This document shows, in pieces, positions 50,930 through 61,498 of a DNA stretch of 64,000 nucleotides. The stretch covers positions 39,544,081 to 39,608,080 of the forward strand of contig OZ010613.1 in NCBI GenBank assembly GCA_963932145.1, written 5' to 3'. Position numbers and translations under genes: made by a program. A model generated the notes under the pieces. It worked only from the letters and a program-made list of their open reading frames with translations, did not search any database and was not told where the DNA came from. Each line of letters opens with the position of its first letter. Positions within the stretch are counted from its first letter, which is position 1. Source of the stretch: Acanthosepion lycidas (Eukaryota; Mollusca; Cephalopoda; Sepiida; Sepiidae).

Positions 50930-51345
50930 TAGTGGATACCCGTGTTTGAAATAGACGCTTTGTTTTCAAAATTTTAAACCGTGTGTATTTTGTCTACCTT
51001 CCTGCGCACTCGAGAAAACTTTTAAAAAGTACTCCCCGACAGGGTTCGACGCCTGCATGCTCTTTTGTAGGAGAAAGCACCGTTTGATCTGTTGTGTTTT
51101 AGACCGCAGGCCACAGGACGGTTCAGAGCCTAGCAAGGTTCTATTTACCCTTTTAAGAAAAGTACACTTACTCGTTCAGTTATTCTTGAAAGCCCATATC
51201 TATCCAATTTCTTATCCGAAACGTAAACAAAGGAATTTCTAAAGAATGGATTTATTTTTAACCTGACATTTTTATTACTTCAAGTTTCACTTTTAGTGTG
51301 GATACCCGTATTTGAAATAGACGCCCCGTTTATTATATTAAATAG
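50930..51345 (+). repeat. Direct duplication around GGATACCCGT.TTTGAAATAGACG
   Basis: The motif occurs at about 50935 and 51298. The interval contains TTTTGTAGGAGAAAGCACCG, GATCTGTTGTGTTTTAGACCG, related to 52490..52540 (TTTGTAGAAGAAACCACAG, TAGCGTGTTTTAAACCG). The frame at 51057..51242 has no identity. Confidence 0.5.
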
Positions 51346-51498
51346 TTGGCGCCGCATTAGCGTGTGTTCTACCAATCAGTTTCTGATTTAGTGTGTATCC
51401 TACCACCACATTTGTATCCTAAGGCATTGTCCCCATTATTTTTTTCTCGATATTTTAAAAGATATTCAGAATAATTATATTTAAAGGATTTAAATATA

Positions 51499-52225
51499 GT
51501 GGAACCTCGGTTCACGAACTTAATTCGTTCCTGAAACCCGTTCGTAACCCGAAATGTTCGTAAACAGAAACTATTTTTTCAATAAGAATCAATAGAAAAT
51601 GGATTAATCCGTTCCTGGTCACAAGATTTGCAACAGCACTTTGTGCAAATATTTATACACGAAACAAATGAAAATCATTAAATCTAAGAAATGATTAAAT
51701 AAACCCAATATTAAACAGATAAAATATAGACGAACATTTTAATTTTATTTTTACCGTACCTGTAAATCGGAGAGTTGATGGCGTAAGTGGAAGATGGTGT
51801 GGAAGAGGAAGAAAAAAATGTTATTGTTTGGAAACGGGAAGGAAAGACATGATCGTCTCTTTATTTATAAGAATAGTATAGATCGATGATTTTGCCATAT
51901 GAAACTGAATAGGAAGAGACAATATCATCAACCGTTGTTTTTTCTCTTAACTTTTCTTTTTCCTTTACCAATATCACTGCTAGATTTCTTTGGAGCCATG
52001 ACTAACGACTAATAAAGAGAACAAAATGGCACAGTACAATCAAATTGGAAAAGAAAAACACAGCACAACACACGAATGTTTACAACATGGCGGTCGACTA
52101 AGAAATGATTCCGTTCAGGTTAATTCGGTTCAGCTCGGTTCGGCAATGTTGTTCGAGAACCGAAATTTTGTTTGATAACCGAGGCATTTTTATCTCGAAT
52201 TTTATGTTCGAAAACCGAGATGTTA
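51499..52225 (-). mobile_element. Tigger/pogo-like element, internally deleted
   Basis: The plus-strand left end AGTGGAACCTCGGTTCACGA, ACTTAATTCGTTCCTGAAAC is a well-known style of Tigger/pogo terminal sequence. The right end has the matching AACCGAGATGT and GAACCGAAATT blocks in inverse. Minus-strand sequence carries the start of the transposase reading frame. At about 727 bp, it is far shorter than a full element and lacks the DDE domain. Confidence 0.75.
51870..51999 (-). pseudogene. Tigger-like transposase N-terminal remnant
   Basis: From an ATG at 51999 the minus strand reads MAPKKSSSDIGKGKKKLREK and then degenerates. MAPKK....GK.KR resembles the start of Tigger/CENP-B-like transposases. 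No HTH or DDE domain follows. Confidence 0.55.
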
Positions 52226-52429
52226 TTCAGTATCTTGTTCTATGATTTTTTTAGTCAAATTTCCTTATATTTTAAATTTTATAATACAAAAATAAATGAG
52301 ATCCCTTCTTCCGTTTTTACATTTTCCCTTTACGTTAGATAATGTAGAATTACAAATATGTTGGTAGGATACACTGATCGGTAGGACACACGCTGAAGTG
52401 GCACCAAACAGTGTGTATTACGTCGTTCG

Positions 52430-53270
52430 GCCTGTGCATCGAGAAAAACTTAATAAAGAAAAGGCACTCTCCGGTCGGCTTCGAAAATCGTCCCTTATTT
52501 GTAGAAGAAACCACAGTTTAATCTAGCGTGTTTTAAACCGCTCAGTCACAGAGACCATCACAACCCCACAAGGTTCCTCCTACAAAATATGCACAGGGTC
52601 AGGTCATCGACGATTAACCCGGTTCCACGTCCAAGCATTTCTGGTGAGGAGGTGAGGAGGTGAGAATAACTGATCGCTAATAAGGCTGTTGTAGATTTAA
52701 AAATAGCCTAAATATATATTGCTTTCAATCTTTCGACTCATATAAACCACGATCAGGGTTGTGAGAAAATAAAGAGAAGAACATCAAATGTATTTTAAGT
52801 ATTGCATTGTTTTAAAACTGTTATTTTTTTCTTTGAAAAATTAAATCGAATATAGCAGAACGTAGTAAGTCATGTCAGCAACGTGTATCAGTGATAATAG
52901 TTTATATGCCAACAGATATATAAAATGAAACTTTTACCCCTTTCAATGTCAACTACGTAAAAAACGTGCCAAATAAGACTAAGTGCTCAATGCTTTAAAG
53001 AACACAGACCAATTTAGGTTCGAGTTAAAATTAATTGTAGCATCTTGTCGGCTACATTCGCCTTTCGGATTACTGAAATTGGCATACCCGGCTGGCGCAA
53101 TTAAAAAACCAAACGTGGGCCACAACTATTGTAATATAAATGTCTCTACACGAGTTGATCCGAAACTCATGCTCACCACCAGATAGGAACATGCATTCAC
53201 TCTTCACTAACCAAGGACTTCAATATCACGTCGTATTAGTAATAAATATACTGTCTCCTTAAATATATTT
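52430..53270. other. Gene-free stretch
   Basis: Aside from the short repeat at 52490..52540 nothing is recognised. The frame at 52983..53186 has no supportable identity. Confidence 0.4.
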
Positions 53271-53274
53271 ATAA

Positions 53275-53692
53275 CTGGTCAGTCGTATTCGAGGATACTC
53301 ATCTACTAGGGCGGCTAGCTAAGCCCTATTACAGACGCTTGCTCAGGTGCATTTGTGTTTATTGCAACTACACTGAGCAGATCTTAGTTACAGTTTCTGG
53401 GAAAGAGCGTGTTATCTAGCGTGATCAAAAATTCGAACAAGGCCAACACGCTCAAGCTCTCGGCCACGATGACTTGTGATTTCGTGCTAGCAAAGACTTC
53501 CGTCTAGTTTCAAGGCTTGGGTCAACCTGGTATGTTTTTCAGGCTTTTTCCAAATGTGCCGCACGCTGGGATCGACCCCTCCAGTTCGGTAACATCAGGA
53601 AGTCTCCTTCCTGACAATATCGACCATGGTGACATTTGAACCTGGTTCTAATGGCCAGAATGCGAACGTTCTAGCCACTCGGCCATGCGCCC
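53275..53692 (-). mobile_element. Long tRNA-derived SINE family F, minus copy
   Basis: Minus strand: head GGCCGAGTGGCTAGAACGTT (A box) and GGTTCAAATGTCACC (B box), body CGGCACATTTGGAAAAAGCC, GGTTGACCCAAGCCTTGAAA, CATCGTGGCCGAGAGCTTG, ending CGCCCTAGTAGATGAGTATC. Full length relative to 13655..14090. Confidence 0.85.
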
Positions 53693-54179
53693 ATTTGTCT
53701 CCTTAAATACTGTCTCCTTAGATACTGTCTCCTTAAAATACGTGCAATCGTTTTCTTTGTTTCACAGTCAACCCTACTCAGTGTCTGAGGCTTGATAACA
53801 AATGGAAGCAATAATCTTATCGGTGTTTACAGCATTACACGTGGAGGGCACAAAAAGTTGTTGATTCACAAACCGGAACAGGGCGTGGTGGGGGGTTCAT
53901 TAGTACTTATATTTATAATTTATATTTATTATTAATCCGGTGCCAATTTACGTCAGTTAATCCTTTCTTAAGTGTCTGTACTTACCTAGCACTTATGTTC
54001 GGACATTTTATAACTTATACGGATTCAAATGCTGGCGACAATGCCAGTTCGACCCGTTTGTCCTGATCATGACTTTGTAATGTACGGTATTTTTAGATAC
54101 ATGTTTGTCTCCACTTTTCAGCCTTGGCAGCATTCGGAGGCGTTTACGCGGCCTTGTGTGTGTGTGTGTTGGGGGGGTA
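53693..54179. other. Gene-free stretch
   Basis: GATACTGTCTCCTTAAA occurs three times between 53695 and 53740 (also TACTGTCTCCTTAAATA at 53250). A short G run at 54172..54178. No gene. Confidence 0.45.
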
Positions 54180-54405
54180 ATGAATTATTTTCCATCCTAC
54201 AACCCCTTTCCCACAAACGAAAAGTTTCAAGCCTATCGCTATTTCGATGGCAAATCTTCAGTCGATCCACATTCCTGAATTCCGCCATTTCAGACCTTTA
54301 CAGCTAGGACACGTCATACCCTGTACACAAGGTCGAATAATCCTCATTCTTTTCATATTCCATTGGTAAGGAGGAAGTTCCATTCGGAAAACTTTTTCTC
54401 GTGCA
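54180..54405 (+). pseudogene. LINE C-terminal tail (second lineage), plus copy
   Basis: Reads LQPLSHKRKVSSLSLF, then in shifted frame RYFDGKSSVDPHSLIPPF, ARTRHTLYTRSNNPHSFHIP and LVRRKFHSENFFSRT. This is colinear with the minus-strand copy at 37430..37900. Confidence 0.7.
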
Positions 54406-54424
54406 CGTTTACTTTTTTAAAAAA

Positions 54425-55500
54425 TACGATTCACCCCATGTAAGGTAACAAAGACGCTAAGACGCAAGTGGTCACTGGGCGTTAAATAATTAGAAAGCAG
54501 AAACATTACTACGGATCGAGAACAATAGAAAAGTAATAAGGAAAACAGTAGATAGCGATTGGTATTTCATTTAAATTTTGGAAGGTTAAAGTGAACTGGA
54601 AAACATAGAACCGGAAGGGAGTTTCACAAGTGAGAAGTGCGATAGAAAAAACTTTTAGCATAGAACTTACGGTTACATCTAACCAACCAAACTGTAAACT
54701 GGTGAGACCTTGTTGCTAATCTTGTACTGCACTTAAAACCATAAAATCTAGGTACCATGGAGAAGAGCAATATTTATTCTGTTATGTACAGAAATGTAGC
54801 ACAAGGCCAAAATGGGGAATAGAGAAAAGGACGGTCTTGTTCTGCCTTAACGTTAAACTTTGCTATCCACAAACACTGACCCAAATATATAATATTCCTT
54901 ACACCAAAACAACGCTTTCTTACTTACCTTTCTTACTACATTCACCATAATACCTCATTGTCTCTATGAAAGTCCTAACTAGTCCCCATATGTATAATTC
55001 ATTGTCTGCAGGGAGAAGGGGAATGAAACAACAAATTTAAAATTCTAACCCCAATGAATATTTATCATAGCGAACAGTTGATCCGGACAATTGCCATGAA
55101 AATATTTATAGAAAGGACAGAGGGAAGCAACTTTACGTCAGTGGGAAAGTGATTGAAGTCGAGCTCCCATATCAGGACTGATAATATTGCTGATTCTTCT
55201 TTGGATTTTATCAAGGAGCTCAAGATAGATTGCAGGGGAACCGGACTATATGTGGCAGCAATATTCTAGGCATGAACGGATGGTAGACATAAATATGTAG
55301 AGCAAAAATATCTAGCACGAGACAATGGGCTAAATTTCTAGGCAGCTGATCTAGCAATGGATTCAATATAGTCTTTCTACTTCATGTCAGCAGAGAATGT
55401 TAGCACGAGAAGACGTAACAAGTTACTCTCCCGCTAAGTGGGGGTGGCGAGAGCATCAGCCATGTTGATGGAAAGCAAAAAGAAGTCTCGTCGAAGAGAT
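54425..55500 (-). pseudogene. LINE 3' half (jockey/CR1-like), minus strand
   Basis: From 55460 downward: ADALATPT-like remnants, IEYCCHI-like region (CRDIYSPVPLQSILSSLIKS), ELDFNHFPTDVKLLPSVLS, INIFMAIVRINCS, then the tail RLATRSHQFTVWLVRCNRKF and YAKSFFYRTSHL around 54750..54620, and the 3' UTR motif CGATTCACCCCATGTAAGG at 54430. Many stops. Confidence 0.7.
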
Positions 55501-56299
55501 TCACTGATCCTTTTATTTTTAACATCAAACCTAGGGTCAACCCTTATCTATCCGACATATCCTCATAATCTGCACTTACTTCCTCTCCTTACCTTCATGC
55601 AGAAACCTCGCTAAGTAACCGTCTATCTTGAGTGGCTCTTGTGCCTTGTGTTGCGTGAACATTTAGTAAAGAAATGTAGAAGTCAATGTGCTTTATAATC
55701 AGACTTAGGACTTTTATTAAAAAATGAAATTTTTTTACATTAGAATCACGATGCCATAAACTAATCTCACAGCTTTGGAAAATCAAATCAAATACTAATT
55801 AAAAGCAATCAAAAAGATTATCTGATGTCACGTGATCATTATGTTAATTGTTATTCCATTCAAAAAAACAATAAATTTATATTTTAAACATGTTTACTGC
55901 CTAAGCCAATTAATTTGGTAGGGTAAAAACAAATTATCTTTTCCGTTTGTCATTTTATGCATAAATGCCCTTGTGGAGGACATGACACTGTCTCTTCTCC
56001 CTCAGCTGTGGGTTAAATAGCAGATTAGATGAGATAATCTACATTTAAGTGGCAACCAATCTAGGAGAAGAACAAAACTGAATTTCAAAAAACTATGGAG
56101 AGGACAACAGGAAACCACTCTACGGTTTTTTCCCAAAAACACATAACAATTCAGATAATAAAGAAATCTGTGGAGAGTTGGAATCATTTCTTTAAAAATC
56201 TATCTTTAGATTAGCCTGTCTGATTATTCTTTTGGGGAGAAAAATTCACCTGGTAAATCCTTACATCACACCTTTCCTTTTTATTAGATACTAGTTTGG
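55501..56299. other. Mostly gene-free; SINE C-like piece
   Basis: 55990..56120 resembles the SINE C 3' region (CTGTGGGTTAAATAGCAGAT, GTGGCAACCAATCTAGGAGA). No gene. Confidence 0.45.
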
Positions 56300-56449
56300 T
56301 ACCTGTTGCTTCGCCGACGGCAAGATGATTAAATTTAAAATGTAAATTGTTGGTCTGTTTCGTGAAATACATTTGTTTGAAGTTTTGGCATAGATCGTCG
56401 GCGATTTTTTTAACCGAAGATCATTAGGAGGTTGGGGACGTTCAACATC

Positions 56450-56705
56450 ATACCCACTCACCATGGTGACCCAGTCGATACTGGTTGGATACTGACTCGT
56501 CACCCAGTCGATACTTATCGGATATCGACTTTTGACCCAGTCGAAACTGGTCGGATATCGACTTGTGACCCAGTCAATACTGGTCGGGTATCGATTTTTG
56601 ACCCAGTCGATACTGGTTGGATATTGACTTTTGACCCAGTCGATACTGGTTGGATATCGACTTGTGACCCAGTTGATATTGGTCGGATATCGACTTGTGT
56701 GCTAC
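56450..56705 (+). repeat. 33-bp minisatellite (GACCCAGTCGATACTGGTCG..)n
   Basis: About seven units of GACCCAGTCGATACTGG(T/TT)(C/G)GG plus ATATCGACTT(G/T)T, in frame, encode an 11-residue repeat DPVDTGRISTC with variants. The unit carries an internal palindrome (CGATACTGGTCGGATATCG-like). The open frame 56432..56764 is maintained because the unit length is a multiple of three; no protein family is recognised. Confidence 0.9.
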
Positions 56706-56807
56706 AACTTTTTCGTATTCAGATAGGTACATCCATGAAATCTCTAAAAATCAGCATACCGTGATGAAAACATTCTCCAAACGTAATGAAAACAAAGTTC
56801 AATATTC

Positions 56808-56854
56808 AAAATACTTTGACCCTTTCTCATTAAGAGAAAGGGTCAAAGTATTTT
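56808..56854. repeat. Perfect 21-bp inverted repeat
   Basis: AAAATACTTTGACCCTTTCT-C, loop ATTAA, then its exact complement. Terminator-like or cruciform-forming; function unknown. Confidence 0.95.
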
Positions 56855-57110
56855 TTAAATATTTAATTAAATGTTTTATTTCGTTTTACATCATTCGAAA
56901 TTTTGATTAAAAAAAGTTTGGGTTTTTTTGGGGGGGAGGGGTTGTGTCAACGGATGTACTAACTTTTAGCATAGCACATTTTAATCTTTTTTTTAGCGGT
57001 GAGAGACGCATTAATTTGGAAATTCTTGTAAAAATCAAATAATGTTCGGATTTTAATTTTAATTTTCAGGACATATTCACAAATGAATGAAATTATTTGA
57101 GACATATTTC

Positions 57111-57430
57111 TTAGAAAATCTTGATAACATTTTGTTTTTACTAGTGTTTCAACCTATTACTTAATTTTATGAAAACTTGAGAAATTCAACGTTTTAATTT
57201 TTAGTGACTAAATTAGTTAAAAGCAGAATTATTTGGGGAAATTAAAACACCTTTTTTTTTGCAAAATGCAATAAAACTAAGATATTATTTAATTAGAGAA
57301 GATTTTAATTGCTTTTATGAATAATATATATTAAGGATAAAATTGTCTTAAGAAAAAAACATTTTTCGATAAAAAAAATTAACTTTTGCAAGATTTATTT
57401 TCATTTATTTAAATTTTACTTAGGATAGTT
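57111..57430. other. AT-rich gene-free stretch
   Basis: No recognisable feature. Confidence 0.45.
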
Positions 57431-57431
57431 T

Positions 57432-57590
57432 GTCACGGTGGAGTAATGCATAGCGGTTCGGGTTTTGGGATCGGAGAGCAGAGTTCGAATACCAGTCGAA
57501 TCCATTACATTCACTTACGTTTTAATACTCTTGGAAAAGGTATGAATCTTCTTCGCCCTGCTATGGGTAAATGGCCATGGCACGTAACTG
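57432..57590 (+). mobile_element. tRNA-derived SINE family C, plus copy
   Basis: A box GGTGGAGTAATGCATAGCGG, B-box-like GAGTTCGAATACCAGTCGAA, body ACATTCACTTACGTTTTAAT, CTATGGGTAAATGGCC. The 3' part is truncated. Confidence 0.85.
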
Positions 57591-57864
57591 AACAGAAAAT
57601 TCAGTTTTAGTGGGTGTAAAGATTATTATTAAAGACATTACGTAGCTTTTTACAATCTCACACCCACGCATATTTGAAAAGAAAAACTGTGTATGTGTAA
57701 AAACATGCCAATTTTTAAGGTACAGTCGCCTATACACGACACTATCAGAAAATAAGAGCGACAACTATAGCAAATTTAGAGCCAAAATTCTATAAAATTC
57801 AATAAAACATTAAATTACGGAGACTATTTTCTGGAATTTTTACACGCATAGGCGATCATGTATC

Positions 57865-58015
57865 TTTCGAGGCAATTTTTTTTCCCCCGCAGTAGGTGGC
57901 CATTTCTTTCTGTGATAGACGTGTTGCCATCTAAGGCTATAGAACCCGGTTTGTCCTGCTATTTACCTATAGCTGGTGGGGGGGATTCATACCTTTCCCA
58001 AGGGTATTAGCACGT
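57865..58015 (-). mobile_element. SINE family C, 3' half, minus strand
   Basis: Minus strand: GCTAATACCCTTGGGAAAGG, CAGCTATAGGTAAATAGCAG, GGTTCTATAGCCTTAGATGG, ending AAAAATTGCCTCGAAAG. The tRNA-like head is lost. Confidence 0.8.
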
Positions 58016-58049
58016 CAGTCAGTCAGTTAGTTATGTGCCATATGTGATA

Positions 58050-58820
58050 CACGCTTCGACTGTTCTAGTTCCACTTGCCACGTTTAATGGATGTCAGTTA
58101 TCAATTATCTACCCCATTGAGCGAAATAAAGGATCCAGTGCGACATTCCAACCACCTGAAGAAAGCCAGAGCGTACAACGGACGAAACGTTGTAATAAAT
58201 ATGGCAATTAAGATGAGGACAATAGTCAGAATAATGTAAATAGTGTACATAATACCTCATCTCAGAAATATAGATAGATACTGAAAGGCCGAAACGTTGT
58301 GATAAATATGGCAACAAAGATGAGGACAATAGTCCCAATAAATGTAAATAGTGTACATAATACCTCATCCCAGAAATATAGACAGATACTGAAGAGCCGA
58401 AACGTTGTGATAAATATGGCAACAAAGATGAGGACAATAGTCTGAATAATGAAAAAATAATGTATATAATAACTCATCTCAGAAATATAGACAGATACGG
58501 AAAGGCCAAAACGTTGTGATAAATATGGCGGCAAAGATGAGGACAATAGTCTGAATAATATAAATAATGTACATAATACTTCATCTCAGAAATATAGACC
58601 GATACGGAAAGGCCGAAACGTTGTGATAAATATGGCGACAAAGATGAAGACAATAGTCAGAATAATGTAAATAGTGTACATAATACCTCATCTCAAAAAT
58701 ATACACAGATACCGAAGGGCCGAAACGTTGTGATAAATATGGCGACAAAGATGAGGACTATAGTCAGAATAATGTAAATAGTGTACATAATACCTCATCA
58801 CGGAAATATAGACAGAGTAT
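58050..58820 (+). repeat. SINE family E-derived tandem array (about 117-bp unit)
   Basis: After a family E head-body part (58065..58200) the segment AGGCCGAAACGTTGTGATAA, ATATGGC.ACAAAGATGAGG, ACAATAGTC.GAATAATGTA, AATA.TGTACATAATACCTC, ATCTCAGAAATATAGACAGA is repeated about six times at roughly 115-120 bp. In these units the CUGAAGA-stem II part is collapsed (ACTGAAGAGCCGAAACG), so the units carry GAAACG without a full hammerhead core. Confidence 0.88.
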
Positions 58821-59243
58821 TTTATTTATTGGAAATATTAAATTTAATCTTTCAGTTTGAAATTAAAACTAATGTAAAAGCTCGATGAAAGATTTTTCAT
58901 TATAAGAAATTCATTTTAAACGCAAGCTATCGCATTTTTCTGGAGGTACCAATGACTAAAATACTGCGATTCCTCTGGCCATTTATCGTTCAATCACGAA
59001 CAACTTCCGGTTCACCAGCTTTAAAAGAGTATATTTATTAGAAAATATATTCAGTTTAAGCACAGAAGGAGTCGTACGACTTAAAAGTGCCGCATATTTC
59101 AGCTTACACTTCTTACCTGTTACCCAAGGGTTGTTGCCAGACATAAAAGGAAACTAGCCCTCGCGGACATAAATGTTCATTTCAATATCAATCAAATTGC
59201 GTGCAAGCATGTGTATTTTAATTGTGTGACAAACCTAAAAATA
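58821..59243. other. Gene-free stretch
   Basis: No recognisable gene. Confidence 0.4.
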
Positions 59244-59895
59244 CGAGAGTAAATCAAAAATTATCCGCTCTTTCACCATAACATATCTTTATGTTTGTCA
59301 TACTGTCTTCTGCTCATGCGGGCTTACAATTAATACTATTGTGGTCACATGATCGAAGTTTAAGCTTGATCGCGCCAGTTTTCTTGCTGCAGTTACTGTG
59401 TAAACATGGCCACTCCGCTAGCAGTGTGTACCAAAGAGTGGTGATCTGATGTTTCTGGTGGGAAGGTGTGTCAGGGGCTGAAATCGGAGAAACACAATAC
59501 GGCGATAGTGGAATACCGCGCAGAAGTGTGTTTGAGCGGATTGAGAAGTTTAAAAATGACCGGACAAGTGTGACGCACGAAGAAGTCGCAGAACGCCCGT
59601 CACCTTCCAACCACTGACGAGAATATTCAACAAGATCGAGAGATGGCAATGGTAAACCAGCGAGTTATCCTCGATGAGGTAGCATTCGTGTTCTTTGTTC
59701 CTCTCTGGTGCACACTGCTAGCGGAGCGGCCATGTTTACACTGTAATAGCAGCAAGAAAACTGGCGCGATTAAGCTCAAACTTTGATCACGTGATCGCAA
59801 TAGTACCAACTATAAGCACGCATGAGCAGAAGGCAGTGTGACAAACCTAAAGATACGTTTTGGCGAAAGTGCTGATAGTTTTTTACTTACTCTCA
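59244..59895 (+). mobile_element. Mariner foldback derivative with about 195-bp terminal inverted repeats
   Basis: TA-flanked ends CGAGAGTAAATCAAAAATTA (left) and the inverse of TGAGAGTAAGTAAAAAACTA (right). Inverted repeats run from about 59244..59440 and 59700..59895. They contain the non-coding leader and the first residues of a mariner transposase (ATG at 59406, MATPLAVCTKEW). The centre encodes GETQYGDSGIPRRSVFERIE, KFKNDRTSVTHEEVAERPS and NIQQDREMAMVNQRVILDEV, the mariner N-terminal HTH region, with stops. The right arm is a second, inverted copy of the 5' region, not the original 3' end. Confidence 0.8.
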
Positions 59896-60121
59896 TACCT
59901 CTACAAAATTTAAAAAAAAAATGTTTTAAAATAATTTTATTTATTATCGAACAATTTAGGAAAAGATCAATAAACTCTTTTACCTGATTTTTAAATTAAG
60001 GTTTTTAAAAGAAATATGTTTTGTCTGCAAATTTAGGATTTTATTGCTCAGCCAAGGTAAGCGCTGTCCAGACTAGGTAGGAAAGGAATATATTATTTCA
60101 ATGTCTTATTTCAAACACTGC

Positions 60122-60124
<3 letters not shown>

Positions 60125-60200
<76 letters not shown>

Positions 60201-60205
60201 CAGAA
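60125..60205. repeat. (TG)n(AG)n(ACAG)n compound microsatellite
   Basis: TG repeats, then AG repeats, then short GACA repeats. Confidence 0.95.
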
Positions 60206-60429
60206 AACCAGGCCTTTTTTTATAATATACATTTCATATTGTCGGTTTCTTCATATTACATCTTATGTAAATCATATAATAATAATAAAGGCATGTTTCA
60301 TTTACTTTAATACAAAGAGTATTATTATTATTATTAGTAGTAGTAGTAGTAGCAGTAGTAATATCCAAATCTAGGGCCTTTTCACTTCTGTGGAAGGAAT
60401 CCCTCTCTGATTGATCATGGCCTCAGGGG

Positions 60430-60690
60430 TGTAGCCGTACTCACCACACTTGACCAATTACGGGTTGATGAGGCTATTTAACCCATAGGTAGAGGTTTTG
60501 AATTCAGAGTTGTCCTTCTCCTAGACCGGTTGTCATCCAAGGCTATAGGACCCAGTCTTTCCTGCTATTTAATCCATAGATTGGGGAAAAGCGATGGATT
60601 CCCAAGGGTATTTGCACATAAATGAATGTAAGGAACTCGACTGAAATTCGATATTACTGAACTGCTACACATTACTTCCCCGTACCTCCT
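60430..60690 (-). mobile_element. SINE family C, minus copy
   Basis: Minus strand: degenerate head (GGGGAAGTAATGTGTAGCAG), body CCTTACATTCATTTATGTGC, ATAGGACCCTTGG-type sequence, CCTATAGCCTTGGATGACAA, CCGGTCTAGGAGAAGGACAA, CTACCTATGGGTTAAATAGC. Shows the longer 3' extension also present at 42095..42475. Confidence 0.75.
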
Positions 60691-61070
60691 CCAGCTGCAG
60701 CAGCGGCAGTAGTAGTAGTAATAATAATAATCATATTTTTTTAAAATTAAAAACATGAAAAATCCGTACAAGTTTTAAATGTTAGTGTGATGGTTAAAAA
60801 ACCACGTTTGTGTAGCTAGATCTTTACAGTGTCTCACCAGTTCTAGCCTTGAGCCAGACTAACAAAATGTATGTAAATACGTTTGTGTTTGTTTACATCC
60901 CCCACCATCACCACCACACACCCAGTCCTCCGTTTTGGCTGCAAGCATACAAAATTTAAAAAAAAAAAAGATTTCGGTCACCCTTTTTGTTCCAACCACC
61001 TCGTCTCTTCGAAACTCAAATAAAAAATGTATCTATCTCTTCATTTCTCTAAGAAATAAATTGGGATATA
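60691..61070. other. Gene-free stretch
   Basis: A short (AGT)n/(AAT)n tract at 60707..60735; otherwise no feature. Confidence 0.4.
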
Positions 61071-61225
61071 CAGTGTAACCCGGATATAAGAGAGTTGTCC
61101 GGACCGGAGAAGAAGTCTCTTATATCCGGGTTTGGTCTATTATATATACATTAACACAGGCTCTAATTTGGGACCAGAAAAAATCTTTCTTATATCCGTG
61201 TTTCTCTTATATCCGGGTTAAACTG
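61071..61225. mobile_element. Pogo/Tigger-type MITE, copy 2
   Basis: Same CAGTGTAACCCGGATATAAG end and inverse as 1781..1947, TA-flanked. The interior has the GGGACCAGA and CTCTAATTTGGGAC segments in the order expected, with some deletion. Confidence 0.85.
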
Positions 61226-61458
61226 TATATTTTTAAAGTTTTGGTTGGCCAAAAAATATTAATGAGTTTTTTTTTTTTAGATATTGTTACTTACTACTTA
61301 GAAAAAAAGAAAGAACTCTCATTTAGCGTAAGCAGAGTTGTTTGTTTGGCCCCAACGAACCCTTGACTCCTAAAACGCTCCCAACACTCGTCAGAATTGG
61401 GGAGAAAGAGAGAGAGGAACGAAGCGACCGAGACTTGAGTAAAAGAAAGAGAGTAGGA

Positions 61459-61498
<40 letters not shown>

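Larger units (their letters stand above)
51348..52421. mobile_element. Inverted-repeat transposon interrupted by a pogo-like element
   Basis: Left end GGCGCCGCATTAGCGTGTGT, TCTACCAATCAG and TGTATCCTACCACCACAT; right end (reverse complement) GGTGCCACTTCAGCGTGTGT, CCTACCGATCAGTGTATCCT, ACCAACATAT. The arms are about 60 bp and diverged. What is left of the interior is short and noncoding apart from the nested element at 51499..52225. Confidence 0.65.
56300..57110 (+). repeat. Dispersed repeat family D, copy 2, with minisatellite
   Basis: 56720..57110 matches 8440..8798 in order (TACCGTGATGAAAACA, CTCCAAACGT, CATTCGAAATTTTGATTAAA, CACAAATGAATGAAATTATT). Upstream lie ACTAGTTTGGTACCTGTTGC and TCGCCGACGGCA. 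The minisatellite and palindrome below are internal to it. Confidence 0.6.

Noticed and set aside
52983-53186. 67-residue frame
   Set aside because: No recognised domain and no supporting splice signals; chance frame in non-repetitive DNA cannot be excluded, so not annotated as a gene.
58105-58546. Repeated frames (MSSSL.PYLSQRFG) suggesting a repetitive protein
   Set aside because: Frames follow the 117-bp SINE-derived tandem array on the reverse strand; repeats are at DNA level.
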